Positions 61,101 to 64,000 are shown, numbered from the stretch's first letter. The stretch is DNA of 64,000 nt from Trochalopteron elliotii (GCA_024734555.1 JANPWX010000009.1:1080586-1144585); one strand, 5' to 3'. Notes: generated from the letters alone by a model not told the origin. Numbers and translations are program-made.

Positions 61101-63683
61101 CTTTGTGGGTTTACAGAAAAAATATTTTGAAATGCTTAAAAATGTTTTACGCCATATTCCACACAATAGTTATCATCTTTCACCTGGTATTCCAGATGGT
61201 TTTTCTTCATGGCTGTAAGACTATTAATTTTACAAACCACTATAATAATTGATTTTGGGTTTTTAATAACCAAATATTAAAACTGCTGAATCAGACATAT
61301 CCTTGGGACTATCTAAGCTAACATTATTGCTGTGGAGAGCTAAATTCAACATTAAAAACAAAAGGAACTTTTAAAATATGTATCTCAGTTTACAGGCAGA
61401 TTATGCTACCACTCAGTAACCTTTAACACCTATTAAATGCAGGACTATTCAAGTCAATCCAGGTTGTTATTGAAGGTTTACAAACTTGAATCTTAGTGCT
61501 TCAGTACTCCAACATTACAAGAGAAAAAAATACAGAAGAACTATGTAACTGCAGGTCCCCAAAATCAATTGTCTAAAAGATTTCTGAAATGCCAGGGAAA
61601 TGGATTCATTAATCAACCACCAAATATAACAACACATACTAATAATACTGCCCTTTGAAGGTAATGAGTACTGAAATTTGTCATCTAGAAAAATCAGTGG
61701 AAGCATCTTTATAGGTAGTCCATGATTACTCACTTTGGTGCTAAGAGCTGTATTTGCCTTTGAGTGAATCATGCAACATTCCTATCTCTGAGCAATAGTG
61801 CTGCCCTATATTCATGTCAAAGATGCCTCTAGCCATGGTCCCACACATGAGGCTTTCTCCACTGTGTATATATATATTTGCCTCTAGATGCTAGACAAGC
61901 AAACACTGAAACTCCTATGATCAATGAAGACAGGCTGTTGAAGTCTGAGCAAAAGTTAAGCAAATGCAAAAAAAAAAATTCCAGTATTTCACGATATACA
62001 AAACAGCCATATGCATATGCTACTAGTGCATACCTTTTTGGAATGTTCAGGCTGATTCAGCATTTTTTCAGCATCTTCAAGCCAGGCTTGTAGACCTGCC
62101 ACAGTGCTGCTGTATCTGTCCCAATTAGCAATTACTTCTTCCAGCATGCTTCTTACACTTCTCACCTCTACTGAGAGGTTCCTCCACTGAGCTGTGGTAT
62201 CATTCATGAATTTCATCACATTCTCAACTTCTTCCACTGAGATACAGGAAAGACATTGATTATTTTGTTTCATTACTGTTTCTGTAAAGATTAACTTTTT
62301 GTCATGCTTATTCACTCTCATCAGGGAATTAGATTTTACTGTAACCTCTATTTCAGTAGGCTGTTACATACAAATGTTCAGTTCACAGCCCAATTTTAGC
62401 ACAAGATCATGACTGAGAAATTAAACGCGTGAATTAAAGACTTAGGAAAGTACATAAAATGAATGCTAAATTAAAACAGTCACACTGCATATTGTGTGTG
62501 ATGTTCATTTCAAATCTGCAATAAAAGAAATCAAGAGACAGGCTTGACTTAGAAAAAGCAGAAAATGAGAGTTGTATAATATAAAAATACATATTATGTC
62601 TACATTGAAAAGTATGGAATGAAACTCTGATCTTCCTGCCATTGACTTTGAAACGACACTGCTGCAAAATTTTGCCATTTAACTTTTAGCATTTCCACAT
62701 GGCAAGAAAGGAACTAATGTGTCCTCATTCCAGAGCAAAACAAGCTGAGATAAGAAAAAAGGCCAAGCAAATGCTAAGACTTCATAAAATATGCAGAATA
62801 TGATTGTTTAAAGAGTTTTTAGCTAATTTGAACTGCTATTGCTGAATTCATATATGTTAGTACTTGTTCTTTATAAAAAAATTTGTTACTGGATTTTATT
62901 AATAGCATTGAATAAATCTGTGACTTTTGTTCTTTGTAAGAATACCTTGAAAAAATGTTTGCTTTTGTAAAATTTGGGTGTCTCTGTCAATTTAAATTTC
63001 ACAACAAATGAAGGTATCCATTTTATCCCCCACTTAGCAGCGGCTGAAACAATCCTCCACAGACATGATTGTGTTGCAGATTAAAGTGATCTCATGTCTA
63101 TAATTATCTAGGTCAAATATTGCCCTCGAAATCTCACTGAACTCAGCAGTATTCAAGAATGACAGGAGGCAGCTGTTGAATCAGCTATACATTTTTTCTC
63201 ATGTATATCCATACTGCAACTACCATTTGAGTTCCTCTTCCAGGTTTTCAAAGTTAATGAAGAACCTCCAATAAACCAAGGGATGATTTTGCAACTACAG
63301 TACTGGGATCAACTCCCAGTTGTCTTTTTCTTTTAAATTAAGCCAAGCCACGGAGCATTTTCAGGCACTAGAACACGATTTTCTCTACTCCTAATTTGGT
63401 TTTTGTCACAATTTTTTACCCCAAATTAACAACACTGAAATAATCCAAGATTTATTATGGACAATAGGCTTTTCCCAGGAGGAAGTCTGAATATGACTAC
63501 TCTCCCCTCCTCTGGAGATTCAGAAGCAGCAGCCTGCCCTGGCCCAGGTGCCTACACGCTAGGGACAAAAAAATATAGACATTTACCTGAGCCATTTGCT
63601 TTGGCATACATTTCAGCTGCTCGTTTCAAGATCTGGTAGGTAACTTCATACTGCTCAAAGAACTTGCTATTTTCAATAACAGA
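576..63683 (-). CDS. SYNE1: SYNE1 (nesprin-1), internal part of the spectrin-repeat rod; 45 exons plus one candidate cassette exon
   Basis: Nesprin-1 sits in the outer nuclear membrane, where its C-terminal KASH domain binds SUN proteins in the perinuclear space and its N-terminal calponin-homology pair binds F-actin; the long rod between them is made of spectrin repeats. Only rod is present here. The 45 exons span 8,181 nt (6 nt of exon 40 assumed in the N gap) and translate as 2,727 uninterrupted codons of coiled-coil type, rich in Leu, Glu, Lys and Gln with regularly placed Trp. Diagnostic peptides include NDAGNFLIETCDETISRDLK, SRLMKKFEESRAELEKV, DQRVLNAFLKACDELTDILP and EEGHGAGREVRL, which match SYNE1 rather than SYNE2 as I know them. 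Introns range from 105 nt (33674-33778) to 3,243 nt (36250-39492). The shorter introns hold nothing I recognise apart from repeats listed separately. The CH and KASH ends and both terminal codons are outside the window. Confidence 0.96.
1061..1204 (-). CDS. SYNE1: SYNE1 window exon 44
   Basis: 144 nt, phase 0 at both ends. It encodes 48 residues from NLKIQMKDFEASAEPLQEWL to SKRREQQKLQ. The acceptor is CTTTCTAG and the donor CTGCAG|GTGACT. The 'EPLQEWL' segment has the Trp typical of helix A of a spectrin repeat. Confidence 0.95.
2709..2891 (-). CDS. SYNE1: SYNE1 window exon 43
   Basis: 183 nt, phase 0 at both ends, 61 codons, the same length as the mammalian counterpart as I recall it. It starts EFLSESENGQQKLNL and ends TTLHQKKSALE. 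The acceptor is ATTTTTAG and the donor TTGGAG|GTATTG. 'AAAKEDWKNF' is the conserved Trp-bearing helix of the repeat. Confidence 0.94.
2892..4908. other. Intron (2,017 nt) between exons 42 and 43
   Basis: AT-rich. A moderately GC-rich patch lies near 3260-3390. No recognised element. Confidence 0.6.
4909..5086 (-). CDS. SYNE1: SYNE1 window exon 42
   Basis: 178 nt. Its first base completes a split Ser codon from exon 41, and it ends in phase 0. It reads LCLQATKGCQSKEQILQQRF, then AFRDFQQWLVNARVTTAKCF, and ends ASLQKIQ. The acceptor is AACCCAG and the donor ATACAG|GTAACT. 'DFQQWL' is a typical helix A signature. Confidence 0.94.
6031..6167 (-). CDS. SYNE1: SYNE1 window exon 41
   Basis: 137 nt. 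It starts in phase 0 and leaves two bases for exon 42. The peptide runs ETLDALLKSEQMTDEIKTQL to SKVSGLIKEYN. The acceptor is TTTTAACAG and the donor AACAG|GTATGC. In mammalian nesprin-1 this segment follows directly on the exon 40 sequence (WHKGQ then EILDAL), so the cassette exon at 8166-8219 is optional. Confidence 0.94.
6168..8165. other. Intron between exon 41 and candidate exon 40b
   Basis: 1,998 bases, AT-rich, with the CATA microsatellite at 7128-7170. The 130-codon open frame crossing that microsatellite has no spectrin content and is judged chance. Confidence 0.6.
7128..7170. repeat. (CATA)n microsatellite
   Basis: A run of catacatacata followed by alternating tatgtatacatatata lies in the intron between exons 40b and 41. 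Confidence 0.95.
8166..8219 (-). CDS. SYNE1: Candidate SYNE1 54-nt cassette exon (window exon 40b)
   Basis: On the minus strand a 54-nt open segment is bounded by an acceptor (CTTTGTTTAG|G) and a strong donor (CATGAG|GTAACT). It is exactly 18 codons and phase 0 at both ends, so it would insert VRHLQTLANEEDAEASHE between exons 40 and 41 without shifting the frame. The insert is acidic, with no Trp or clear heptad, as expected of a linker insertion. I do not recall this peptide in the canonical protein, so it is either an alternatively used exon or a chance splice-site pair. Confidence 0.6.
9435..9785 (-). CDS. SYNE1: SYNE1 window exon 40, GC-rich, 5' boundary hidden in assembly gap
   Basis: At least 351 nt are visible. 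The peptide starts at MESRQSGAGRLSRVEALAP, includes MQALQADWRQWEESARRSQG and MLSQMALSEREFAAQAGRLE, and ends VVESWRKEK. It aligns along its whole length with mammalian nesprin-1 (SREIGASRLSRVESLAP and so on). The donor is GAGAAA|GTAAGG. The acceptor must lie within the N run, because about two codons are still needed to join exon 39. Base composition is unlike every other exon: 48 of 60 bases are G or C at 9481-9540. Many Lys, Thr and Ser positions have become Arg, Ala or Gly. Confidence 0.92.
9786..9869. other. Assembly gap (84 N) inside a GC-rich block
   Basis: A run of 84 undetermined bases lies directly upstream, in transcription sense, of the first visible codon of exon 40, with very GC-rich sequence on both sides. 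It hides the exon 40 splice acceptor. The true length may differ from 84, since such runs are often placeholders in regions that sequence poorly. Confidence 0.98.
9870..11186. other. Intron between exons 39 and 40 (visible part)
   Basis: Composition falls from extremely GC-rich (9870-9980) to ordinary AT-rich intron by about 10080. No repeat family or RNA gene was recognised. Short open frames here have no spectrin-like content. Confidence 0.7.
9916..9922 (-). promoter_or_regulatory. GC box (Sp1-type)
   Basis: The minus strand reads GGGGCGG, about 130 bases (counting the N run) upstream of the in-frame ATG at 9783-9785. It is a short motif and expected by chance in such GC-rich DNA. Confidence 0.25.
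11187..11351 (-). CDS. SYNE1: SYNE1 window exon 39
   Basis: 165 nt, phase 0 at both ends, 55 codons from EKMRKVEDIVKDHLLYLDAV through HEFTDWLHSAKEELHRWSD to KLAKIN. The acceptor is TTGATAG and the donor ATCAAT|GTAAGA. 'FTDWLHSAKEELHRW' is a textbook spectrin-repeat helix A. Confidence 0.95.
11352..13136. other. Intron between exons 38 and 39
   Basis: 1,785 bases. The stretch 11640-11960 is less AT-rich than its surroundings but matches nothing I know. No exon found. Confidence 0.55.
13137..13446 (-). CDS. SYNE1: SYNE1 window exon 38
   Basis: 310 nt. Its first base completes a Ser codon from exon 37, and it ends in phase 0. The peptide includes LDSVISQWNDYLERKNQLEH, PQIGLKEKFAQLDHFQ and AAQEELKTQFNDITTVAK. 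The acceptor used is AATGTAAG|C, and the donor is GCCAAG|GTAAGA. A second AG lies 8 nt further in (TGCCTAG); its use would break the frame and lead straight into a stop, so the first AG is the correct one. Confidence 0.94.
14849..15021 (-). CDS. SYNE1: SYNE1 window exon 37
   Basis: 173 nt, phase 0 start, two bases left over. The peptide is EILLLKGDGEVKLNMAIGKG, then QALKSSNEEGQKVIQTELQT, then LKDVWNDIISTSVNWQ. The acceptor is CCTCACAG and the donor GCAGAG|GTAAGA. 'GEVKLNMAIGKGEQAL' is one of the most conserved stretches of this part of nesprin-1. Confidence 0.95.
15330..15590 (-). mobile_element. Old CR1-like LINE fragment
   Basis: The plus strand carries degraded blocks of the complement of a CR1 3' region: 'tctaacttcttcctgaagacctgctgtgatag', 'attagaaagctttctgggacctaaat' and 'ttgtcctg'. 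Their order and spacing fit a diverged element inserted in minus orientation. Limits are approximate. Confidence 0.5.
15720..16011 (-). CDS. SYNE1: SYNE1 window exon 36
   Basis: 292 nt. The first base completes an Arg codon from exon 35, and it ends in phase 0. It encodes DSFDRLSQMAQTLNEEGHGA, LRTCQLALQEHLTFEEALQS, MWSWVKEVQDKLTSSQSTLG and ERRLTQIQ. The acceptor is TCTTTCAG and the donor ATTCAG|GTAAAG. Confidence 0.95.
17182..17337 (-). CDS. SYNE1: SYNE1 window exon 35
   Basis: 156 nt. The first base completes a Ser codon and two bases are left over. The peptide is FEDQYKKLALWMHDMEERIN through KKKEVQKVEKFLEELLSS. The acceptor is CTCTGTAG and the donor TTCAAG|GTATAT. 'KLALWMHDMEERI' is a helix A Trp motif. 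Confidence 0.94.
18366..18571 (-). CDS. SYNE1: SYNE1 window exon 34
   Basis: 206 nt, phase 0 start, two bases left over. The peptide is GVLDSISEGQNKLDAACKEG through HIQEQIAKSNQNFQEFLNQC to ALEDCASHLG. The acceptor is TTGCACAG and the donor GGGAAG|GTGAGT. Confidence 0.94.
19265..19377 (-). CDS. SYNE1: SYNE1 window exon 33
   Basis: 113 nt. The first two bases complete a codon begun by a single base of exon 32, and it ends in phase 0. The peptide is SMQEFQEWFSGVKAAVKESS to AIEAKLHDLQ. The acceptor is ATTAAATAAG, less pyrimidine-rich next to the AG but with a good tract just upstream. The donor is TTGCAG|GTATAG. Confidence 0.92.
20072..20279 (-). CDS. SYNE1: SYNE1 window exon 32
   Basis: 208 nt, phase 0 start, one base left over. 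The peptide is ETQKDLQLQQSSIDSTQETL, then NSLCRKYPSVELEALGGTV, then ARMQESLEKHFL. The acceptor is ATTTTCAG and the donor CCTCT|GTGAGT. Joined to exon 33 it reads KHFLYSMQEF, the same length as mammalian KHFSESMQEF. Confidence 0.93.
21202..21405 (-). CDS. SYNE1: SYNE1 window exon 31
   Basis: 204 nt, phase 0 at both ends, 68 codons from FIESDLRQKLEHAKEISETA through MTDWLTQVEETLLSCARNLD to ALNKLK. The acceptor is TTTTAG and the donor CTAAAG|GTCAGT. 'DWLTQVEETL' is the helix A core. Confidence 0.95.
21985..22140 (-). mobile_element. CR1 LINE fragment, minus orientation
   Basis: The plus strand shows recognisable complement of a CR1 3' region: 'gcagggtcacctacagcaggtgacacag', 'catccaggttggatatttcc', and 'gagactccctaggcagcctgttcc'. 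These are hallmark blocks of avian CR1. It sits in the intron between exons 30 and 31; limits are approximate. Confidence 0.8.
22829..22930 (-). CDS. SYNE1: SYNE1 window exon 30
   Basis: 102 nt, phase 0 at both ends, one of the shortest exons here (34 codons). The peptide is SEVKNKELKLEQLSSNIIEL to QEPPADLQ. The acceptor is TTTTACAG and the donor CTCCAG|GTAAAA. Confidence 0.93.
22931..24673. other. Intron between exons 29 and 30
   Basis: 1,743 bases of AT-rich sequence. Apart from short runs of A and T I see no repeat family or RNA gene. Open frames near 23500-23990 on both strands look like chance. Confidence 0.6.
24674..24856 (-). CDS. SYNE1: SYNE1 window exon 29
   Basis: 183 nt, phase 0 at both ends, 61 codons from VSEKLDDNIDRLSVSVSLWD through GDELDGWCNKCISQLNEGIN to VLLKDFQ. 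The acceptor is CCTAAAAG. The donor is TTCCAG|GTTCTT, which has T at +3 and is weaker than its neighbours. Confidence 0.93.
25200..25413 (+). mobile_element. CR1 LINE 3' end, plus orientation
   Basis: Nearly continuous match to the avian CR1 3' region: 'tagaaattctttactgtgagggtggtgagacactggaac', 'gttgaaggccaggttggatggggttttgagcaacctggtctagtg', 'aaggtcccttccaacccaaacc' and the terminal 'atgattctg'. This is the best-preserved repeat in the window. It lies in the intron between exons 28 and 29, antisense to the gene. Confidence 0.92.
25828..25986 (-). CDS. SYNE1: SYNE1 window exon 28
   Basis: 159 nt, phase 0 at both ends, 53 codons from HEAAKNDLSDKQKDLDTFTN through GKHLLAELKRVHNCD to MVDKWLD. 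The acceptor is GTTCACAG and the donor CTAGAT|GTAAGA. Confidence 0.94.
25987..27505. other. Intron between exons 27 and 28
   Basis: 1,519 bases, AT-rich. No repeat, RNA gene or further exon recognised. Confidence 0.6.
27506..27656 (-). CDS. SYNE1: SYNE1 window exon 27
   Basis: 151 nt. The first base completes a Lys codon and it ends in phase 0. The peptide is KEQSCVLINLMREYQSLKST through TANSASVTKSIWKDHEDVRR to TLAK. The acceptor is ATATTACAG and the donor GCAAAG|GTAATG. Confidence 0.94.
29008..29051. repeat. 22-bp tandem duplication
   Basis: Two adjacent exact copies of a 22-base unit beginning ctactaagtattt and ending aacctacaa lie in the intron between exons 26 and 27. Confidence 0.9.
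29155..29334 (-). CDS. SYNE1: SYNE1 window exon 26
   Basis: 180 nt. The first base completes an Arg codon and two bases are left over. The peptide is LRIFNQLDEELNSHQHELQW, then LMDKAKQIAQKDVTLAPESD, then KEINRLESLWKDTKKAIHE. The acceptor is AACTTGCAG and the donor GAAAA|GTAAGT. It is very highly conserved. Confidence 0.95.
29977..30605 (-). CDS. SYNE1: SYNE1 window exon 25 (629 nt, largest exon)
   Basis: 629 nt, phase 0 start, two bases left over. It covers nearly two spectrin repeats with no intron. The peptide starts NHSMEVESKKQELESLKEHV, includes KTEDCFQIFQEASQIIYQRQ, ESDAVSLDGSLTKAQYHLKH and NLLGTKQSEAEALGALQRSF, and ends TLQALQQ. The acceptor is TCCCATAG and the donor CAAAG|GTAAAA. The alignment to mammalian nesprin-1 is collinear. 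Confidence 0.96.
30894..31047 (-). CDS. SYNE1: SYNE1 window exon 24
   Basis: 154 nt. The first base completes an Arg codon and it ends in phase 0. The peptide is INFLQSLVAEHGQFDELLLR, then FSDWIKQFLAELQATSEIST, then AASHNK. The acceptor is TTCTATAG and the donor AATAAG|GTAAAC. It is separated from exon 25 by only 288 nt. Confidence 0.95.
32270..32436 (-). CDS. SYNE1: SYNE1 window exon 23
   Basis: 167 nt, phase 0 start, two bases left over. The peptide is DLRADIESRTSVYESLLQLN through FEDLDERWKALPQIVDK. 'LDERWKALPQ' is a classic spectrin-repeat helix C motif. The acceptor is TATCCCAG and the donor AAAAG|GTTTGT. Confidence 0.94.
32813..32965. repeat. A/C low-complexity tract
   Basis: About 150 bases made almost entirely of A and C on the plus strand, including an 8-base C run at 32850-32857 and CCC at 32859-32861. 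The minus strand, which matches the transcript, is therefore G/T-rich. Long open frames crossing it on both strands are artefacts of composition. Confidence 0.9.
33550..33673 (-). CDS. SYNE1: SYNE1 window exon 22
   Basis: 124 nt. The first base completes a Lys codon and it ends in phase 0. The peptide is QEKELSVFLAWLEGCEAAGR, then PSEQYVSADRIKLEGELQAL. The acceptor is TTTGCTAG and the donor CTGCAG|GTATGT. Confidence 0.94.
33779..33966 (-). CDS. SYNE1: SYNE1 window exon 21
   Basis: 188 nt, phase 0 start, two bases left over. The peptide is DLCHTVEKLSNPLASLSAGV through QEVTALQQKYEKVVESAKEK to LLENLLAQWQ. The acceptor is GTTCACTAG and the donor GCAGAA|GTGAGT. The intron to exon 22 is only 105 nt, the shortest in the window. 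Confidence 0.94.
33967..35396. other. Intron between exons 20 and 21
   Basis: 1,430 bases. No recognised repeat. The frame running leftward past the exon 20 donor (35139-35396) stays open but has no spectrin-repeat content, so it is intron. Confidence 0.6.
35397..35495 (-). CDS. SYNE1: SYNE1 window exon 20
   Basis: 99 nt, phase 0 at both ends, 33 codons: VQQSVSEFEAKLAEPLTSCS then AAATYAALQDCT. The acceptor is TTTTTATAG and the donor TGCACG|GTGAGC. This is the second-shortest visible core exon after exon 1. Confidence 0.93.
36022..36249 (-). CDS. SYNE1: SYNE1 window exon 19
   Basis: 228 nt, phase 0 at both ends, 76 codons from VINKEIDGKITGISNLEEES through SFSQFVTSGECARIKAKLTQ and RYWEELRDHAQRLEGTITGN to YEENLKQ. 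The acceptor is CATTTTAG and the donor AAACAG|GTAGAC. Confidence 0.95.
36250..39492. other. Longest intron (3,243 nt), between exons 18 and 19
   Basis: AT-rich, with scattered poly-A and poly-T runs. I found no further exon, CR1 fragment or RNA gene. The 65-codon frame at 38817-39014 has no resemblance to the rod. Confidence 0.6.
39493..39643 (-). CDS. SYNE1: SYNE1 window exon 18
   Basis: 151 nt. The first base completes an Asp codon and it ends in phase 0. The peptide is IKSMEMVKNKWDHFGNNFEA, then LSMWIAEQEKELETLETSSS, then DIQISQIK. The acceptor is AATTTTAG and the donor ATCAAG|GTGATT. It is isolated between the longest intron and the third-longest. Confidence 0.95.
39644..42431. other. 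Intron (2,788 nt) between exons 17 and 18
   Basis: AT-rich. No recognised element; a short (CATA) run lies near 41759-41770. Confidence 0.6.
42432..42592 (-). CDS. SYNE1: SYNE1 window exon 17
   Basis: 161 nt, phase 0 start, two bases left over. The peptide is ELSKQTEAMAVQAENLVKNS, then HQAKSIQEQVKKVEVTLEE. The acceptor is CCTTACAG and the donor GAAGA|GTACGT. Confidence 0.93.
43640..43780 (-). CDS. SYNE1: SYNE1 window exon 16
   Basis: 141 nt, phase 0 at both ends, 47 codons from VTINKWEQFERDKETVVKYL through SSLESLSSELDQTK. The acceptor is TTTTTTAG and the donor ACAAAG|GTACTG. 'INKWEQFERDKETVVKYL' carries the helix A Trp. Confidence 0.94.
44042..44123. repeat. Cluster of inverted repeats built on 'taggacct'
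   Basis: Two perfect hairpins occur in 82 bases. In the first, 11-bp arms at 44042-44052 and 44060-44070 flank a 7-base loop. In the second, 11-bp arms at 44096-44106 and 44113-44123 flank a 6-base loop. Between them lies another half-copy, 'aataTAGGTCCTAaatatttaa'. It is in the intron between exons 15 and 16. Confidence 0.9.
44548..44593. repeat. 23-bp tandem duplication
   Basis: Two adjacent copies of a 23-base unit beginning agagcaaatcacatacgggt differ at one position (gtgta versus gtgca). It is in the intron between exons 15 and 16. Confidence 0.9.
45119..45295 (-). CDS. SYNE1: SYNE1 window exon 15
   Basis: 177 nt, phase 0 at both ends, 59 codons from QRTRRLRAKRQDVQKQISQA through EGGLPSTVREDLQKLEGTLE to KREEQLQ. 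The acceptor is GCTTTTAG and the donor CTGCAG|GTGGGT. Confidence 0.94.
45296..46846. other. Intron between exons 14 and 15
   Basis: 1,551 bases. No exon or repeat family recognised. Confidence 0.6.
46847..47014 (-). CDS. SYNE1: SYNE1 window exon 14
   Basis: 168 nt, phase 0 at both ends, 56 codons from IENTLGAVGDCVQYKEEVKS through NSKEVQAEAEKILDTESLLQ to LLLHHQ. The acceptor is GATGTTAG and the donor CATCAG|GTAGGG. Confidence 0.94.
47015..48973. other. Intron (1,959 nt) between exons 13 and 14
   Basis: Contains a pyrimidine-rich stretch near 47648-47690 and a T-rich run near 48755-48801. No recognised transposon or further exon. Confidence 0.6.
48974..49138 (-). CDS. SYNE1: SYNE1 window exon 13
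   Basis: 165 nt, phase 0 at both ends, 55 codons from EIRKHIHKHGENHSWLKSRL through ETEDELFKLSSDFKRLLDFL to AE. The acceptor is TTCTGTAG and the donor GCTGAG|GTACAG. Confidence 0.94.
50333..50441 (-). CDS. SYNE1: SYNE1 window exon 12
   Basis: 109 nt. The first base completes an Arg codon and it ends in phase 0. The peptide is FSELASWISSTERELKKIKE then DTAKYKQCKASVG. The acceptor is TTGTTTCAG and the donor GTGGGG|GTGAGC. Confidence 0.93.
50710..50918 (-). CDS. SYNE1: SYNE1 window exon 11
   Basis: 209 nt, phase 0 start, two bases left over. The peptide is LFFGDKGSYHLCEKRLQRIE, then ELCQKLPVSDPVRGTLESSQ, then TEHSDTWKGYKS. The acceptor is CCCATCAG and the donor AGCAG|GTGTCA. Confidence 0.94.
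51165..51323 (-). CDS. SYNE1: SYNE1 window exon 10
   Basis: 159 nt, phase 0 at both ends, 53 codons from DLQTEAPYHLIHLKIEVQKS through VEECKAELARQNKVLSREGN to MIKEHM. The acceptor is GGTGTGTAG and the donor CACATG|GTATGA. The intron to exon 11 is only 246 nt. Confidence 0.94.
52153..52287 (-). CDS. SYNE1: SYNE1 window exon 9
   Basis: 135 nt, phase 0 at both ends, 45 codons: EFFNQLDQRVLNAFLKACDE, then TDILPEQEQHSLQEAVRKL, then HRQWK. The acceptor is CCACTTCAG and the donor TGGAAG|GTAGTG. It is among the most conserved exons in the window. Confidence 0.96.
52846..53010 (-). CDS. SYNE1: SYNE1 window exon 8
   Basis: 165 nt, phase 0 at both ends, 55 codons from NMVRKAGEWRKNIEANSRLM through KKFEESRAELEKVIQIANCC to PEELLRKHS. 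The acceptor is TGACTCAG and the donor CATAGT|GTGAGT. Confidence 0.96.
53011..54980. other. Intron (1,970 nt) between exons 7 and 8
   Basis: Holds one CR1 fragment (54296-54405); otherwise AT-rich with no recognised feature. Confidence 0.6.
54296..54405 (-). mobile_element. CR1 LINE fragment, minus orientation
   Basis: The plus strand reads as a diverged complement of the CR1 tail: 'cacagaatcactgac', 'atgatcattgagttcatctctggttctgcacaagacaccccc' and 'aatcacaccacgtg'. These correspond in order to the well-known avian CR1 3' end. Confidence 0.75.
54981..55139 (-). CDS. SYNE1: SYNE1 window exon 7
   Basis: 159 nt, phase 0 at both ends, 53 codons from DLVAYQENCKKDVSLIERNS through EVLQHFHQSIFQKKVTQVQI to TFQ. 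The acceptor is CTTTCAG and the donor TTCCAG|GTAAAA. Confidence 0.94.
56188..56361 (-). CDS. SYNE1: SYNE1 window exon 6
   Basis: 174 nt, phase 0 at both ends, 58 codons from VKEHSSALLYECQCLLSPLE through EKQITHFYESLEKVNEITSI to VLKQKAQ. The acceptor is GACCAAAG and the donor GCCCAA|GTAAGT. Confidence 0.93.
56688..56831 (-). CDS. SYNE1: SYNE1 window exon 5
   Basis: 144 nt, phase 0 at both ends, 48 codons from NIKQKLPAMEAQYKAVTRTV through TKEVSQEEANEMLGTLTRLK to EQLGK. The acceptor is TTTTTCAG. The donor is GCAAG|GTTGCA, which is poor (T at +3, C at +5), but it is the only one that keeps the conserved EQLGK-VKE join to exon 6. Confidence 0.9.
57215..57367 (-). CDS. SYNE1: SYNE1 window exon 4
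   Basis: 153 nt, phase 0 at both ends, 51 codons from YARADELDKMRKEYVDGVAH through STPVEVSFHDVKMFVQDLE. The acceptor is CTTTTTCAG and the donor TTAGAA|GTAAGT. Confidence 0.95.
57386..57418. repeat. (AAAAC)n microsatellite
   Basis: Imperfect AAAAC repeats just upstream of exon 4 in the transcript. Read on the minus strand they form the T/G-rich stretch behind the exon 4 acceptor. Confidence 0.85.
58826..58990 (-). CDS. SYNE1: SYNE1 window exon 3
   Basis: 165 nt, phase 0 at both ends, 55 codons: DFFRHLPHWIQQHTAMNDAG, then NFLIETCDETISRDLKQQLL, then LLNGRWRELFMQVKQ. The acceptor is CTTCTTCAG and the donor AAGCAG|GTATGT. 'LLLLNGRWRELFMQVKQ' is one of the peptides that points to SYNE1 rather than SYNE2. 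Confidence 0.97.
58991..62033. other. Intron (3,043 nt) between exons 2 and 3
   Basis: The part from about 59270 to 60560 is less AT-rich than the introns around it, but I recognise no transposon family or open frame of note. It contains the local triplication at 60331-60385. Confidence 0.55.
60331..60385. repeat. Local triplication of 'gctaaccttt'
   Basis: Three copies of gctaaccttt start at 60331, 60353 and 60368. The first and third continue as atgagc, and the second is followed by aaaag. This looks like slippage duplication. Confidence 0.85.
62034..62236 (-). CDS. SYNE1: SYNE1 window exon 2
   Basis: 203 nt. The first two bases complete a Val codon from exon 1, and it ends in phase 0. 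The peptide is EEVENVMKFMNDTTAQWRNL, then EEVIANWDRYSSTVAGLQAW, then LEDAEKMLNQPEHSKK. The acceptor is GTATCTCAG and the donor AAAAAG|GTATGC. 'VAGLQAWLEDAEKML' is a textbook helix A. Confidence 0.96.
62237..63586. other. Intron between exons 1 and 2
   Basis: 1,350 bases, AT-rich; nothing recognised. Confidence 0.6.
63587..63683 (-). CDS. SYNE1: SYNE1 window exon 1 (first in window)
   Basis: 97 nt, phase 0 start, one base left over. The peptide is SVIENSKFFEQYEVTYQILK then RAAEMYAKANGS. The acceptor is CTTTTCAG and the donor TCAG|GTAAAT. Earlier exons, with the calponin-homology domains, lie to the right of the window. Confidence 0.94.
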
Positions 63684-64000
63684 CTGAAAAGAAAAAAAAA
63701 TAACAGATAAAATAAAGATGGGTATTAGGATCAGCAATCATTTTTATGAAATTTCATCAGGATATTGATGAAAACATTTAGCTTTATTATTCCTCCATTC
63801 ATATTTTCATCATTATAATATTTTTAATAGCATAATTATAAAATAGCATACAAATTTTGCCTTTTAATTTAGTGGTACAGCAGAGTATATCATTACAAAT
63901 ACAGATTTATTTACTTTCCACATGGAAAAGTTATTTGAAGTTTTCTTATTTTCTGTCTTGCTGGAAATCACTAGCATATGATAGAATGTGCAGAAACTGA
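63684..64000. other. End of the intron before exon 1
   Basis: AT-rich intron; nothing recognised beyond the pyrimidine tract next to the exon 1 acceptor. Confidence 0.6.

Noticed and set aside
576..63683. SYNE2 (nesprin-2) as the identity of the gene
   Set aside because: The two paralogues share organisation, but the peptides here (for example DAGNFLIETCDETISRDLK and LLLLNGRWRELFM) fit nesprin-1; nesprin-2 at the homologous place has clearly different residues as I recall it.

Overview
The window is a piece of vertebrate nuclear genome, almost certainly from a bird. Four fragments resemble CR1 retrotransposons with the 3' end typical of birds; the best, near 25200-25413, ends in the usual 'cccttccaacccaaacc...atgattctg' tail. 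I saw no mammalian-type SINEs. Introns are mostly 0.25-3.2 kb and AT-rich. I cannot name the species.

The whole window lies inside one gene on the minus strand: SYNE1, which encodes nesprin-1 (enaptin), the giant spectrin-repeat protein of the outer nuclear membrane. I could place 45 coding exons plus one probable 54-nt cassette exon, with splice sites for all but one acceptor. That acceptor falls in an 84-base run of N. Joined, with 6 nt allowed for the hidden part, the 45 exons give 8,181 nt. This is 2,727 codons, open throughout, with every codon split across an intron rejoining correctly. The peptide matches vertebrate nesprin-1 as I know it, exon by exon and in order. It covers part of the N-terminal half of the spectrin-repeat rod. 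The N-terminal actin-binding calponin-homology domains lie beyond 64000, and the C-terminal KASH membrane anchor lies far beyond position 1. No start or stop codon of the full-length protein is in the window.

Layout, in the direction of transcription (high to low coordinates): window exons 1-13 (63683 to 48974), exons 14-19 with the longest introns (47014 to 36022), a dense block of exons 20-38 (35495 to 13137), exon 39 (11351-11187), the unusual GC-rich exon 40 (about 9785-9435), the candidate cassette exon 40b (8219-8166), and exons 41-45 (6167 to 576).

The most unusual stretch is about 9430-9980. It is a coding exon embedded in a CpG-island-like block, with an in-frame ATG next to an assembly gap and a GC box beyond the gap. 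That layout would suit an internal promoter, but it is not proven. Other points of note are the in-frame cassette exon, two hairpin-forming inverted repeats near 44.1 kb, several short tandem duplications and a C/G-rich low-complexity tract. I found no evidence of a new multi-gene system, RNA gene or CRISPR array.
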